This document shows, piece after piece, positions 28,362 to 36,795 of a stretch of DNA of 64,000 nucleotides (the first letter of the stretch is position 1; every line of letters begins with the position of its first letter). The translations under genes and the position numbers were made by a program. Where the stretch lies: positions 62,001-126,000 of the forward strand of contig NZ_JAGOGJ010000001.1 of assembly GCF_017996735.1 (NCBI RefSeq), given 5' to 3'. Under the pieces are notes generated by a model. That model worked only from the letters and a program-made list of their open reading frames with translations. It had not been told where the DNA came from and did not search any database. Source of the stretch: Niveispirillum sp. Its GTDB lineage: Bacteria > Pseudomonadota > Alphaproteobacteria > Azospirillales > Azospirillaceae.

Positions 28362-29315
28362 TCAACCCAGGGCCACATGGCGATAGGCGGTGCCGTGCCG
28401 TTCGGCGATGGCGAAGCCGGGGCTGGTCCAGTGATAGCCCAGCATGTGCAGCTTCTCCGCCGCCGCCCGGTCGATCAGGCGGCGTCGCGTGGCTACCCCC
28501 TGGTCCTGGTCGGTATCGAAGCCGAAGCGCCAGCCAGGATGCTCGAACGACACGACGACATTGGTTATGGCGTCGCCGGTGATCAGCAGCCCGTCATCCC
28601 CCGCCAGTTCCAGAGAGATGTGGCCCGGCGTGTGCCCCGGTGTGGACAGGGTCCTGAGACCGGTCACCACCTCGTCCCCGTCACGCAGCCGGACCAGCCG
28701 GTCGGCAACGGCACCCAGGTCCCGTCTGGCGCCGGGCACGAAATCGCGCAACCCCGGATAACGGCCCGCCGGGTCCTGTCCCATCCAGAAATCCCATTCC
28801 GCCGCCGACACGTGATAGGTGGCATTGGGGAAGGACAGGCTGCCATCCGGCAACAGCACGCCGCCGGAATGGTCGGGATGGGCATGGGTCAGAACCACAT
28901 GGGTGATGCTGGCCGGATCGACCCCGGCGGCCCGCAGATTGTCGCGTAACCGCCCGGCCGTGGACTGGAACTTGTCCCCCGACCCGGTATCGACCAGGAT
29001 CAGCGCCTCGCCGGCCCGGATCAGCGGGATGTTGACGGGAATGTCAGCCGTTCCCAGCCGCCCACCCAGCCGTCTTATGATGTCGGCCCTTTCGGTGGGG
29101 CCGGCATCCGGGGCGATGACGGCGTCGGGCAGGATGATGAAACCGTCGCTGAACACATCGATCTGGAAATTCCCATGTCCGAAGTGCCGCGGCGGGGCCG
29201 CCACGCCGGGCCCGGTATCCAGGGCGCCCGCCGTCACGGTCAGCGCGGCTGCCCCGGCCAGGAAGGCGCGCCGGGCGATGGGTGACGGTTCGGGGTCAAA
29301 GGCTTGACGCGGCAT
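28362..29315 (-). CDS. Tat-exported metallo-beta-lactamase-fold hydrolase
   Basis: 317 residues. A Tat signal (IARRAFLAGAAALTVTAGA) precedes an MBL domain with the metal motif THAHPDHSGG, then STPGHTPGHISLEL, LITGDAITN and the C-terminal MLGYHWTSPG. It belongs to the AttM/lactonase-like branch of MBL enzymes, which includes lactonases, esterases and other hydrolases. The product should act in the periplasm. ATG 29315 follows GGAGGTCAGC; longer in-frame starts would run into the large dyad at 29362-29411. First gene of the MBL, DJ-1-like, AraC unit. Substrate unknown. Confidence 0.9.
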   Translation of the reverse strand: MPRQAFDPEPSPIARRAFLAGAAALTVTAGALDTGPGVAAPPRHFGHGNFQIDVFSDGFIILPDAVIAPDAGPTERADIIRRLGGRLGTADIPVNIPLIRAGEALILVDTGSGDKFQSTAGRLRDNLRAAGVDPASITHVVLTHAHPDHSGGVLLPDGSLSFPNATYHVSAAEWDFWMGQDPAGRYPGLRDFVPGARRDLGAVADRLVRLRDGDEVVTGLRTLSTPGHTPGHISLELAGDDGLLITGDAITNVVVSFEHPGWRFGFDTDQDQGVATRRRLIDRAAAEKLHMLGYHWTSPGFAIAERHGTAYRHVALG

Positions 29316-29361
29316 GCTGACCTCCATTGCTGCAAGACCACAGCGAGTTTTTTCCGCCACC

Positions 29362-29411
29362 GTTTCCAAACTCTCCACCTTCACCGGGGTGACAGTGGAG
29401 AGTTTGGAAAC
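29362..29411. repeat. 50-base inverted repeat with 17-bp perfect arms
   Basis: Arms GTTTCCAAACTCTCCAC (29362-29378) and its exact reverse complement (29395-29411) flank a 16-base centre that is itself partly symmetric (TCACC-GG-GGTGA). It lies between the end of the chloroperoxidase-like gene (29465) and the start of the MBL gene (29315), 47 bases from the latter. There is no T-run on either side, so a simple intrinsic terminator is unlikely. A double operator or an mRNA structure in the MBL leader is more plausible. Confidence 0.85.
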
Positions 29412-29464
29412 CCTCAAGGGCCGGACCTTTGCGCCGGTCTGTCGGTACGGGAAACGCAACACCA

Positions 29465-30448
29465 TCAGGCCTTGAAATAGGCCAGCAGGTCGGCGTTGAT
29501 CGTGTCGGCCTGGGTGGTGGCCATGCCGTGGTCGAAGCCCTTGTAGACCTTCAGCGTGCCCTTCTTCAGCAGCTTGATGCCCAACAGGGCGCTGTCGGCG
29601 ATGGGCACGATCTGGTCATCATCGCCATGCAGCAGCAGGACGGGCACGTCGATCTTCTTCAGATCCTCGGTGAAATCGGTCTCCGAGAAGGCCTTGATAC
29701 AGTCATACTGGGCCTTGATGCCGCCCATCATGCCCTGGCGCCACCAATTGTCGATGACACCCTGGGAAACCTTGGCGCCCGACCGGTTGTAGCCATAGAA
29801 CGGGCCGGCCGGCACATCCTTGTAGAACTGCGCCCGGTTGGCAGCCACCGCAGCGCGGAAACTGTCGAACACTTCCAGCGGCAGACCGCCCGGATTCTTG
29901 TCGGATTTCACCATGATGGGGGGCACGGCGCCGATCAGCACGGCCTTTTTCACCCGGCCCGGTTCGGCGCGGGCGACATAGCGCGCTACCTCTCCGCCGC
30001 CCGTTGAATGGCCGACATGGATGGCGCCCTTCAGGTCGAGGGCCGCCGCCAGCGCCTTCACATCCTCGGCATAGGTGTCCATCTCGTTGCCGGTATCGGT
30101 CTGGCTGGACCGCCCGTGGCCGCGCCGGTCATGGGCGATGACACGGAACCCCTGACCCAGGAAGAACAGCATCTGCGCGTCCCAGTCGTCCGCCGACAGG
30201 GGCCAGCCATGGTGGAAGACGATGGGTTGTGCGTTGCGCGGGCCCCAGTCCTTGTAGAAAATCTCCGTGCCGTCCTTGGTCTTGATCGTGCTCATGATCC
30301 GTATTCCTTCAATGGGCGGGGCTGCTTTGGCCGACGCCTGGGGAAAGAGAAAGGGGGAGAACAGGCCGGCGGCGTACAGGCCGACACCGCCGGCCAGGAC
30401 GTCGCGGCGCGTGGCGCCGATAACGGCGCGGGTCACCATGCTCTTCAT
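29465..30448 (-). CDS. Tat-exported alpha/beta hydrolase, non-heme chloroperoxidase-like
   Basis: 327 residues. About 50 N-terminal residues form a Tat signal ([25 protein letters not shown], ending near ASAKA). The remainder is a complete cofactor-free haloperoxidase/esterase domain beginning [17 protein letters not shown]. The oxyanion region is FHHGWPLS, the nucleophile elbow GHSTGGGE, the acid in [12 protein letters not shown], and the histidine in GFDHGMATT. Most relatives are cytosolic and begin where this domain begins. Here GGAG precedes ATG 30448 and supports the longer, exported form; an internal ATG before STIKT is the alternative. It probably acts as a periplasmic esterase or lactonase. 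Confidence 0.9.
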   Translation of the reverse strand: MKSMVTRAVIGATRRDVLAGGVGLYAAGLFSPFLFPQASAKAAPPIEGIRIMSTIKTKDGTEIFYKDWGPRNAQPIVFHHGWPLSADDWDAQMLFFLGQGFRVIAHDRRGHGRSSQTDTGNEMDTYAEDVKALAAALDLKGAIHVGHSTGGGEVARYVARAEPGRVKKAVLIGAVPPIMVKSDKNPGGLPLEVFDSFRAAVAANRAQFYKDVPAGPFYGYNRSGAKVSQGVIDNWWRQGMMGGIKAQYDCIKAFSETDFTEDLKKIDVPVLLLHGDDDQIVPIADSALLGIKLLKKGTLKVYKGFDHGMATTQADTINADLLAYFKA

Positions 30449-30588
30449 GATGGGCTCCGATTGTCCAATGGGGGCGGCGTTGCCGCCGGAGGCCGAGTAG
30501 CTCGACCGCAAAGCCAGCACAGGATGGACCCCGGCGGGCCCTTGGCCAATTATCCGGGTATTTCAGGCCTCTAACACGTTGGTATAGG

Positions 30589-30600
30589 ATGGTTAACCAT
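30589..30600. promoter_or_regulatory. Perfect 12-base palindrome ATGGTTAACCAT
   Basis: A perfect palindrome about 140 bases upstream of the chloroperoxidase-like gene, just past the end of the isochorismatase-like gene. Ten of its bases plus one flanking base (GTTAACCATG) recur at 31278-31287. It is a candidate operator shared by both enzyme genes. Confidence 0.4.
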
Positions 30601-30604
30601 GAAG

Positions 30605-31168
30605 TCAGGCGGCAATGGCGGCATTGCCCAGATAATCTTCGGTGGACAGCAGCGTGGCATAGGCGAAGCCGAGCGCCGCCATGAACGCGGCATGGGCATG
30701 GGCCGCCGGCACGGTGGTGTTACCGAAGGTCAGATCGCGGGAGGCGCAGGCATCATGGATCACCGTCACCTTGTACCCGAAATCGGCCGCAGCCCGGGTG
30801 CAGGCATCCACGCACATGTGGCTCATGGCACCGCAGATCACCACTTCATCCACGCCGCGCGCGTCCAGCAGTTCCTTCAGGTTGGTATCGCGGAAGGAAT
30901 TGATCTGGTGCTTCAGCACGACGGGTTCATCGGCGCGATTGGCGACGGCGGGATGGATTTCCGATCCCTTGCTGCCCGGTACGAAGAACGGCGCTTCGGT
31001 GGTGGGGAATTCGTGGCGGATATGGATCACGGGCTCGCCCGCGGCGCGGGCGGTGGCGATCAGACGGGCGGCATTGGCGGCAGCGGCATCAACACCGCTC
31101 AGGGTCCATTTACCGCCGGGAAAATAGTCGTTTTGCAGATCAATGACGATCAGAGCGCGCTTGGCCAT
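30605..31168 (-). CDS. Isochorismatase-family cysteine hydrolase
   Basis: 187 residues. The catalytic triad of the family is visible: Asp in VIDLQNDYF, Lys in PVVLKHQINSF, and Cys in VVICGAMSHMCVDACTR. SRDLTF and the TVPAAHAHAAFMAAL helix are the usual ends. Members hydrolyse amides or vinyl ethers (nicotinamide, N-carbamoyl amines, isochorismate). This one is closest by eye to single-domain cysteine hydrolases of broad role. ATG 31168 follows AAGGAA. Divergent from the large regulator at 31363. No signal peptide is seen. Confidence 0.9.
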   Translation of the reverse strand: MAKRALIVIDLQNDYFPGGKWTLSGVDAAAANAARLIATARAAGEPVIHIRHEFPTTEAPFFVPGSKGSEIHPAVANRADEPVVLKHQINSFRDTNLKELLDARGVDEVVICGAMSHMCVDACTRAAADFGYKVTVIHDACASRDLTFGNTTVPAAHAHAAFMAALGFAYATLLSTEDYLGNAAIAA

Positions 31169-31277
31169 GTTGATGTTCCTTCGGGTTGCGGCGTTTCTGC
31201 CTGGAAACATCATGAAGCAGGTGCCGCCCAGAAGCCCGTAAAGGGATGTAAAGAACCATAGTCTGTCGCAATGGGCT

Positions 31278-31290
31278 GTTAACCATGGTT
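31278..31290. promoter_or_regulatory. GTTAACCATGGTT palindromic site
   Basis: Contains the perfect palindrome AACCATGGTT and shares GTTAACCATG with the site at 30589-30600. It lies between the divergent isochorismatase-like gene and the winged-helix regulator, 110 bases from the former. An in-frame ATG (31285) falls inside it, a reason to prefer the downstream start 31363 for the regulator. Confidence 0.38.
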
Positions 31291-31362
31291 GGGGTTGACG
31301 CCTTCACATTTTATGATGCAGTGCATGCGGCAACGCTGTCATGCACAGCGCCGGGGGGTTGG

Positions 31363-34110
31363 ATGGAGCCGCAGGGCCTGTCATTCGGAGAATTCCAGTT
31401 GCTGCCGGAGCGGCGCCTGCTGCTGCGCGGTGGCTGCCCCGTACGCATTGGCAGCCGTGCCTTCGACCTGCTGATCACCCTTGCGGGGCGATCGGGAGAG
31501 GTTGTGGCGAAGGAGGAATTGATCGCCCGCACATGGCCCGGCACGTTTGTCGATGAAGCCAATCTGCGTGTCCATATCGGGGCCCTGCGCAAGTCGCTGG
31601 AGGATGATCCGGCTGGTGGGCGTTACATCACCAACGTGCCTGGTCGCGGCTATTGCTTTGTGGCGCCCGTCCGGGGCATGGCCGTCCAGCCGCAGCCGCA
31701 GCCGCAGCCGCCGCCGCCGCCGCCGCCGCCCGCCATGCCTGCGGCGGCTGCGCCCGTTTCAGGAAACCTGCCGGTCTCCGTCACCCGTCTGGTGGGCCGG
31801 CAGGAGGTAGTGGATAATCTTGCCACCCTGCTGTCGCAGCAGCGTCTTGTGACCATCGTGGGGCCTGGCGGGATGGGCAAGACCACCGTGGCTGTGGCTG
31901 TCGCCAGGCGTGCGGCCGAGCCGGGTGGAGTCTTGTTCGTCGATCTGGCTCCGGTGGCGGAACCTGCGGCCGTCGCCGGGGCGTTGGCAACGCTCCTGGG
32001 CTTGACAGACCGGTCGGTTGATCTGGTCGGCAATCTGGTGGAGCAGTTGCGTGACCGGACACTGCTGCTGGTGCTGGATAATTGCGAGCATGTGATCGAG
32101 GGGGCTGCCGCCCTGGCGGAGACGCTGCTGTGCCGGTTGCCGGCTCTCACCATCCTGGCCACCAGCCGGGAACCGCTGCGCGCCGCCGGGGAATGGGTGC
32201 AGCGGTTGCGGCCACTGGATGTGCCGCCGGAGGGTGGAGTCCTGGCAGCGGACGCTATGGATTACGCTGCCGTGCAATTGTTCGTGGAGCGGGCCTCCGC
32301 TTGCCTGGGCGGGTATGTTCTGAACGATGCCGATGCGCCCGCTGTTGCAGAGATCTGCCGTCGGCTGGACGGGATTGCGCTCGCTATCGAGTTGGCGGCG
32401 GGCCATCTGGACACCATAAGCATCGCTGGACTGGCGGCATCGCTGGATGACTGTTTTCGGGTGCTGACGCGCGGTCGCCGCACGGCGTTGCCCCGCCACC
32501 AGACACTGCGCGCCACGCTCGACTGGAGTTACCGCACGCTGCCGGCGGTTGGACAACGATTGCTACGCCACCTGTCCGTGTTCAACGGAGTGTTCACAGC
32601 GGCGCTGGTGACTGCCATCCTGCCTCCGGATGAGGAGATGGAGATCGACGAGGCCTTGGCCGAGTTGGCGGCCAAGTCACTGCTGACCGTGGATCGGGGA
32701 CAGGCAGAGGCGCGCTATCGGCTTCTCGATACGACCCGGGCCTATGCACGAACAAAGCTGGAAAAGGCAGGCGAGGCGGATGTTATGCGCCGGCGGCACG
32801 CGACCCATTACCGGGCTGTGTTTGAACAGGCCGAGGCGGAGTGGGAGACGAAGCCCACCCCGGTCTGGCTCTCGACCTATATCGGCCATGTGGATAATCT
32901 GCGGGCGGCGCTGGACTGGGCCTTTTCGTGCGATGGCGATCCGTCCATCGGCATCGGCATCACGGTCGCCGCCGTGCCGTTTTGGTTTGCGCTGCTTCAG
33001 GTCGAGGAATGCCATGCCCGCGTGTATCGGGCCCTGGAGTTGCTGGAAATTCCGGCCCACCGGAACGAGCGGCAGCGCATGAAGCTTTACGCGGCGCTGG
33101 GATGGCAGCAGATGCGGGCCAGTACAACCCACCCCCATGGCGTCGCGGCTTGGCAGCGCACGCTGGACATTGCCACCCGATTGAATGATGCCGATTATCA
33201 GTCCCGGGCCCTGTGGGCTCTGTGGGTGGACCGCACCAATGACGGACAACCCCGGGCAGCGCTGGCCATGGCCGAACGGTTCGCCATGCTGGCGGCGCAA
33301 CAACAGGATGAGGCGGATATCGCCATCGCTGACCGGATGCGGGCCAGATCCTTGTTGTTCCAGGGTCGTTTCGCAGAGGCGCGCGCCAGTATCGACCGCA
33401 TGCTGGAACGGTACACGCCACCTGTGAACCGCGCCCACACGGTGCGCTTCCAGTATGATCAACGCAGCGTGGCCAGGATCACTCTGGCCCGCCTGCTGTG
33501 GATGCAGGGGCTTCCCGCCGAAGCCATGCAGGAGGTCGAGGCCACCATCGCCGAAGTGACGGAGATGGGGCACGAACTGACCCTGGCGCATGTCCTGTCG
33601 GATGCGGCCTGTGCCATAGCGTTGCTGAACGACGATCTGGAGAAGGCCAGCCGGTTCATCGGCTTGCTGCAACATGTGACCAAGGTCCATTCGCTGGATG
33701 TATGGAACACTTATGCCGATGGGTTTGCGGGCGAACTGCTGATCCGGCGGGGCGAGGTTGCAGACGGTCTCTCCCTGGTTGAAAGCGCGTTGGAACGGCT
33801 ACGGCAAACCCGCTTCGTCCTTTATGAGACCGCCCTGGTTCTGGCCCAGGCCCGCGGCCTGAATTTGATTGGCCGATCAGTTGAAGCGTTGGCGGTCGTT
33901 GATGCGGCGCTGGATCGTTGCGCCCGCTCGGGTGAAGCGTGGTATCTGGCCGAACTGCATCGCGAACGGGGGGAAACCCTGTCCGCCCTGTCCGACGATG
34001 TCGGGGCCGAGGCCGCTTTGAACAGCGCCGTGGATATCGCCAACGAACAGCGGGCCCCCTGCTGGCAGGCGCGGGCGGCCGCCAGCCTTGCTCGCTTCCG
34101 CAGGGGCTAG
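31363..34110 (+). CDS. Winged-helix regulator with STAND-type ATPase and helical repeats
   Basis: 915 residues from ATG 31363. Residues about 1-100 are an OmpR/CadC-type winged helix (LSFGEFQLLPERRLLLRGG, VVAKEELIARTWPG, YITNVPGRGYCFVAPV). A Pro/Gln linker follows, encoded by CCG/CAG repeats near 31686-31730. Then comes an NTPase with Walker A GPGGMGKTT at about residue 167, Walker B LLLVLDNCEHV and ATSREPLRAAGEWVQRLRPLDVP, and a second winged helix. The C-terminal half is TPR-like helical repeats. This is the layout of large ATP-switch transcription regulators (AfsR/MalT-like logic). An alternative ATG at 31285 adds 26 residues but has no good ribosome-binding site. It probably regulates the adjacent hydrolase genes. 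Confidence 0.88.
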   Translation: MEPQGLSFGEFQLLPERRLLLRGGCPVRIGSRAFDLLITLAGRSGEVVAKEELIARTWPGTFVDEANLRVHIGALRKSLEDDPAGGRYITNVPGRGYCFVAPVRGMAVQPQPQPQPPPPPPPPAMPAAAAPVSGNLPVSVTRLVGRQEVVDNLATLLSQQRLVTIVGPGGMGKTTVAVAVARRAAEPGGVLFVDLAPVAEPAAVAGALATLLGLTDRSVDLVGNLVEQLRDRTLLLVLDNCEHVIEGAAALAETLLCRLPALTILATSREPLRAAGEWVQRLRPLDVPPEGGVLAADAMDYAAVQLFVERASACLGGYVLNDADAPAVAEICRRLDGIALAIELAAGHLDTISIAGLAASLDDCFRVLTRGRRTALPRHQTLRATLDWSYRTLPAVGQRLLRHLSVFNGVFTAALVTAILPPDEEMEIDEALAELAAKSLLTVDRGQAEARYRLLDTTRAYARTKLEKAGEADVMRRRHATHYRAVFEQAEAEWETKPTPVWLSTYIGHVDNLRAALDWAFSCDGDPSIGIGITVAAVPFWFALLQVEECHARVYRALELLEIPAHRNERQRMKLYAALGWQQMRASTTHPHGVAAWQRTLDIATRLNDADYQSRALWALWVDRTNDGQPRAALAMAERFAMLAAQQQDEADIAIADRMRARSLLFQGRFAEARASIDRMLERYTPPVNRAHTVRFQYDQRSVARITLARLLWMQGLPAEAMQEVEATIAEVTEMGHELTLAHVLSDAACAIALLNDDLEKASRFIGLLQHVTKVHSLDVWNTYADGFAGELLIRRGEVADGLSLVESALERLRQTRFVLYETALVLAQARGLNLIGRSVEALAVVDAALDRCARSGEAWYLAELHRERGETLSALSDDVGAEAALNSAVDIANEQRAPCWQARAAASLARFRRG

Positions 34111-34140
34111 GGGTGGGAAAGGGCAGACCATGTCCGCGGC

Positions 34141-34289
34141 GTGCCAAACCATCCCCAGAGACTGAAGAACCGCATCCTGCTGAAAACTATTTCCTGCCCA
34201 GCGACCTGGAAAGCAAAATCCAGGACTTCGTCGTCCATTGCAACCACCGCCGATATCATGGAAGCATCGGCAACCTGATGCCGGCCGAT
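34141..34289 (+). pseudogene. IS3-family transposase remnant (C-terminal integrase part)
   Basis: Bases 34141-34182 read PNHPQRLKNRILL. A one-base loss then shifts the frame, and 34182-34289 read ENYFLPSDLESKIQDFVVHC followed by NHRRYHGSIGNLMPAD, the end of an IS3-type DDE integrase core. Relatives have about eleven residues (TQGKIERWHQT-like) between HPQ and LKNR that are missing here, so there is also an internal deletion. No start, no catalytic Asp residues, no terminal repeats. A dead scar of an insertion. Confidence 0.75.
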
Positions 34290-34301
34290 GGCCCGATCCT
34301 C

Positions 34302-34382
34302 CGTTCGCTGGGGACCAGCTCTACGCCCCGTAAGTGCCTGGGGTGGCAGACGCCCCCAGAGGCTCTCAGTAGCAAGCTGGCA
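34302..34382 (+). pseudogene. IS30-like transposase C-terminal remnant
   Basis: Directly after the IS3 scar and in the same frame, the sequence reads STPRKCLGWQTPPEALSSKL, the usual C-terminal end of IS30-family transposases (RPRKTLGW-TPAE). Only about 25 codons remain. The joint suggests that one element inserted into another, followed by deletion. The rest of 34383-34514 has no gene I can recognise. Confidence 0.6.
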
Positions 34383-34514
34383 GCGATCAAGCGAACCGAC
34401 TACAATGAATTGCAACCAAGTCGCACTTCAGGGTGATTCTGCCGGATATGTCGGCCTTCTTCCACTGCCTGGCGTATAGGGTGGAGATCATCGGGGCTGA
34501 GTTTTCCATGCCGG

Positions 34515-35906
34515 TCATGCCATCTCGCCTAGTACCTTGCCGCGGTTGACGAGGTTGAACGGATCAAGGGAAGCCTTGACCCGGTGCATCACGGCCAGTT
34601 CGGCCGGGCTGCGTGACAGCGCGAGCCATGCGCGTTTGTCGATGCCGATGCCATGCTCGGCCGAAACCGCCCCGCCCAATGCAGGCAGCGGGCGATAGAC
34701 CATCTCTTCGGCCGCATGTTTCGACTGTTCGTTCCAGGGACGGGGGGAGACGACGATATGGAGATTGTTGTCGCCGATATGACCATAGACGATCATTTGC
34801 GCATCAGCGCCGCAAGTCGTGTGCAGCATGGCCTTCAGCCCCTCGACATAGGCCTGCATCTTCATGATCGGCAGGCTGACATCGAAGGTGACGCCGGGCG
34901 TCATCAGATGGATCTGTCCTTCGACATCCTCGCGGATCGCCCAGATCGCATCGCGCTGCGCCTTGGATGATGCGATCACGGCATCGGCGAGAATACCCTG
35001 TTCCAGCGCTTCACCGAGCGTTTCGGTGAACAATGCGTCGTCCCGTTGCGGATCGGTGCCGGCAGCTTCGATGACGACATACAGCATGTGGCCGGTCGGG
35101 ATCGGCGGCTGATGCCGGCCGCTCTGGATACCGATCAGGTTGTAATAGCTATCCCACATCACCTCGAAAGAGCGTAGCAGGCTGCCGAGGCGGGCACCGG
35201 CCAGCGTGAAGAATTGGGTGAGCTGGTCGAAACTGTCGATGGCGACGATCGCGGTCGCCTCGCTGGCCGGTGCCGGGTGCAGCCGAAGCACGGCACGGGT
35301 CACCAGGCCCAGCGTGCCCTCGCTGCCGATGAACAATTGCTTGAGATCATAGGCCGTGTTGTTCTTGAGCAGTGTATTCATCGAGGTGACGACTGTCCCG
35401 TCGGCGAGCACCGCTTCCAGGCCAAGGACATTGTCGCGTGTCATTCCATATCGGATGACGGCGTTGCCGCCCGCATTGGTGGCGATATTCCCGCCGATGG
35501 TGCAGGAGCCGCGGGCACCGAGGTCAACCCCATAGATCAGCCCGTGTTCGGCCGCCGCTTCGTGTACCGTTTGCAGCGGCACGCCCGACTGGACGGTGAT
35601 CGTGCGGCCGACCGGATCGATCGCTTCGATCGCGCGCATGCGTTCGAAGGAGATCTGGATATCTTCCGGCTGCGAGAACTGGCCCCGGACAAGGCCCGTA
35701 AGGCCTCCGGCCGGGACCACGGTCTGCCTTGCCGCATGGCAGAGCTTCATCACGGCCGACAATTCCTGTGTTGAACAGGGACGCACGATGGCTTTGGCCT
35801 GGACCCTATTGCGGCCGAGCCAGTCCGCCGGGCGCCCGGCAACATCACCCCCGGTGATCAGACCGGCATCACCGACGATGGCGCGAATTTGGGCGAGCAG
35901 GTCCAT
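34515..35906 (-). CDS. FAD-linked D-2-hydroxyacid dehydrogenase (GlcD/VAO family)
   Basis: 463 residues. The N-terminal PCMH-type FAD domain has VVPAGGLTGLVRG and GSCTIGGNIATNAGGNAVIRYG, and the C-terminal domain carries the metal and substrate site YGHIGDNNLHIVV and the closing AEHGIGIDKR. Family members oxidise D-lactate, D-2-hydroxyglutarate or glycolate to 2-oxo acids and pass electrons to quinone or a flavoprotein. ATG 35906 is chosen since AGGAG precedes it by six bases; ATG 35912 is too close. Last gene of the acyl-CoA operon, 97 bases after the hydratase. It could oxidise a hydroxy acid released by the pathway. Confidence 0.9.
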   Translation of the reverse strand: MDLLAQIRAIVGDAGLITGGDVAGRPADWLGRNRVQAKAIVRPCSTQELSAVMKLCHAARQTVVPAGGLTGLVRGQFSQPEDIQISFERMRAIEAIDPVGRTITVQSGVPLQTVHEAAAEHGLIYGVDLGARGSCTIGGNIATNAGGNAVIRYGMTRDNVLGLEAVLADGTVVTSMNTLLKNNTAYDLKQLFIGSEGTLGLVTRAVLRLHPAPASEATAIVAIDSFDQLTQFFTLAGARLGSLLRSFEVMWDSYYNLIGIQSGRHQPPIPTGHMLYVVIEAAGTDPQRDDALFTETLGEALEQGILADAVIASSKAQRDAIWAIREDVEGQIHLMTPGVTFDVSLPIMKMQAYVEGLKAMLHTTCGADAQMIVYGHIGDNNLHIVVSPRPWNEQSKHAAEEMVYRPLPALGGAVSAEHGIGIDKRAWLALSRSPAELAVMHRVKASLDPFNLVNRGKVLGEMA

Positions 35907-36003
35907 TATCATCTCCTGGCACGATGTGGTTAGGCATCAGGGGCGCACCGGGGAAGCCGGGCCGGGACGCTTCGCGGATGGCGCAGAAGATAGCGGGATC
36001 GGT

Positions 36004-36795
36004 TTACCGCCCGGTCCAGGCTGGCTTGCGCTTTTCCTGGAAGGCGGTGATGCCTTCACGTGCATCTTCGGTCATGGGCATCAAGGCGATCTGGCTCTCC
36101 GTGTAGGCAATGGCCTGATCGAACGACATGGCCGAGATCGCCCGCATCGCGTATTTCCCCCACCGGATCGCCGTGGGGGATTTGTCGGTGAGGCGGTCGA
36201 TCAGCCACTGTGTCCTGGCATCCAGATCGGATTGGGGAACCACATGGTTGACCAGCCCGGCCTGACGCGCCTCCTGCGCCGAGAACGGCTCGCCTGTCAG
36301 GGCCCATTCGCGCATGATGCGCACAGGCACCAGATCCTGCAGCAGGCTCAGCACCTGCATCGGAAACACGCCGACCTTCACCTCGGGCAGGCCGAACAGC
36401 GCATGGTCGGCCGCAACCGCCATATCGGCCATGCACAATAGTCCCACACCGCCGGCCATGCAGGTGCCGTTCACTCTGGCCACGATCGGCAGGGTGGCAT
36501 TCCGGGCCTCCCGCAGCAGATCGGCATAGTCGCCATTGGGGCGCGAGAGGTCGGGCGCGAAAGCCTTGCCGGGCTGCAGGTCGGCACCGGCGCAAAAGGC
36601 TTTGTCACCAGTGCCCGTGATGACGATGGCCCGGATCTCGGGATCGGCATGCGCCGCGCGAAGGCCTTCCCGCAGGCCGGAAATGACGACGGCATTCAGG
36701 GCGTTGCGCTTGTCAGGACGGTTGATGGTGATCCAGAAGGACCGGTCACGTTTTTCGTGGATAATTTCCGCCTCGGGCGATGACCGGTCGCTCAT
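36004..36795 (-). CDS. Enoyl-CoA hydratase/isomerase family protein (LiuC/AtuE-like)
   Basis: 263 residues, crotonase fold. The oxyanion loops are KAFCAGADL and NGTCMAGGVGLLCMADMAVA, and the second catalytic Glu is in LPEVKVGVFP. The first Glu of the classical pair (GGGCEL) is Gly here, as in several methylglutaconyl- or isohexenylglutaconyl-CoA hydratases. It probably hydrates the carboxylated enoyl-CoA produced by the two genes just upstream. Its ATG overlaps the biotin subunit stop by four bases. Substrate specificity is inferred from this context. Confidence 0.91.
   Translation of the reverse strand: MSDRSSPEAEIIHEKRDRSFWITINRPDKRNALNAVVISGLREGLRAAHADPEIRAIVITGTGDKAFCAGADLQPGKAFAPDLSRPNGDYADLLREARNATLPIVARVNGTCMAGGVGLLCMADMAVAADHALFGLPEVKVGVFPMQVLSLLQDLVPVRIMREWALTGEPFSAQEARQAGLVNHVVPQSDLDARTQWLIDRLTDKSPTAIRWGKYAMRAISAMSFDQAIAYTESQIALMPMTEDAREGITAFQEKRKPAWTGR

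Noticed and set aside
29362..29411. Large dyad as an intrinsic terminator of the chloroperoxidase-like gene
   Set aside because: No T-run follows the stem on either strand and the 16-base loop is long.
31295..31317. TTGACG and TATGAT hexamers before the large regulator
   Set aside because: The spacer is only 11 bases, too short for a sigma-70 promoter.
31686..31730. CAG/CCG triplet run as a satellite or CRISPR-like repeat
   Set aside because: It is in frame inside a gene and encodes the Pro/Gln linker; no spacers.
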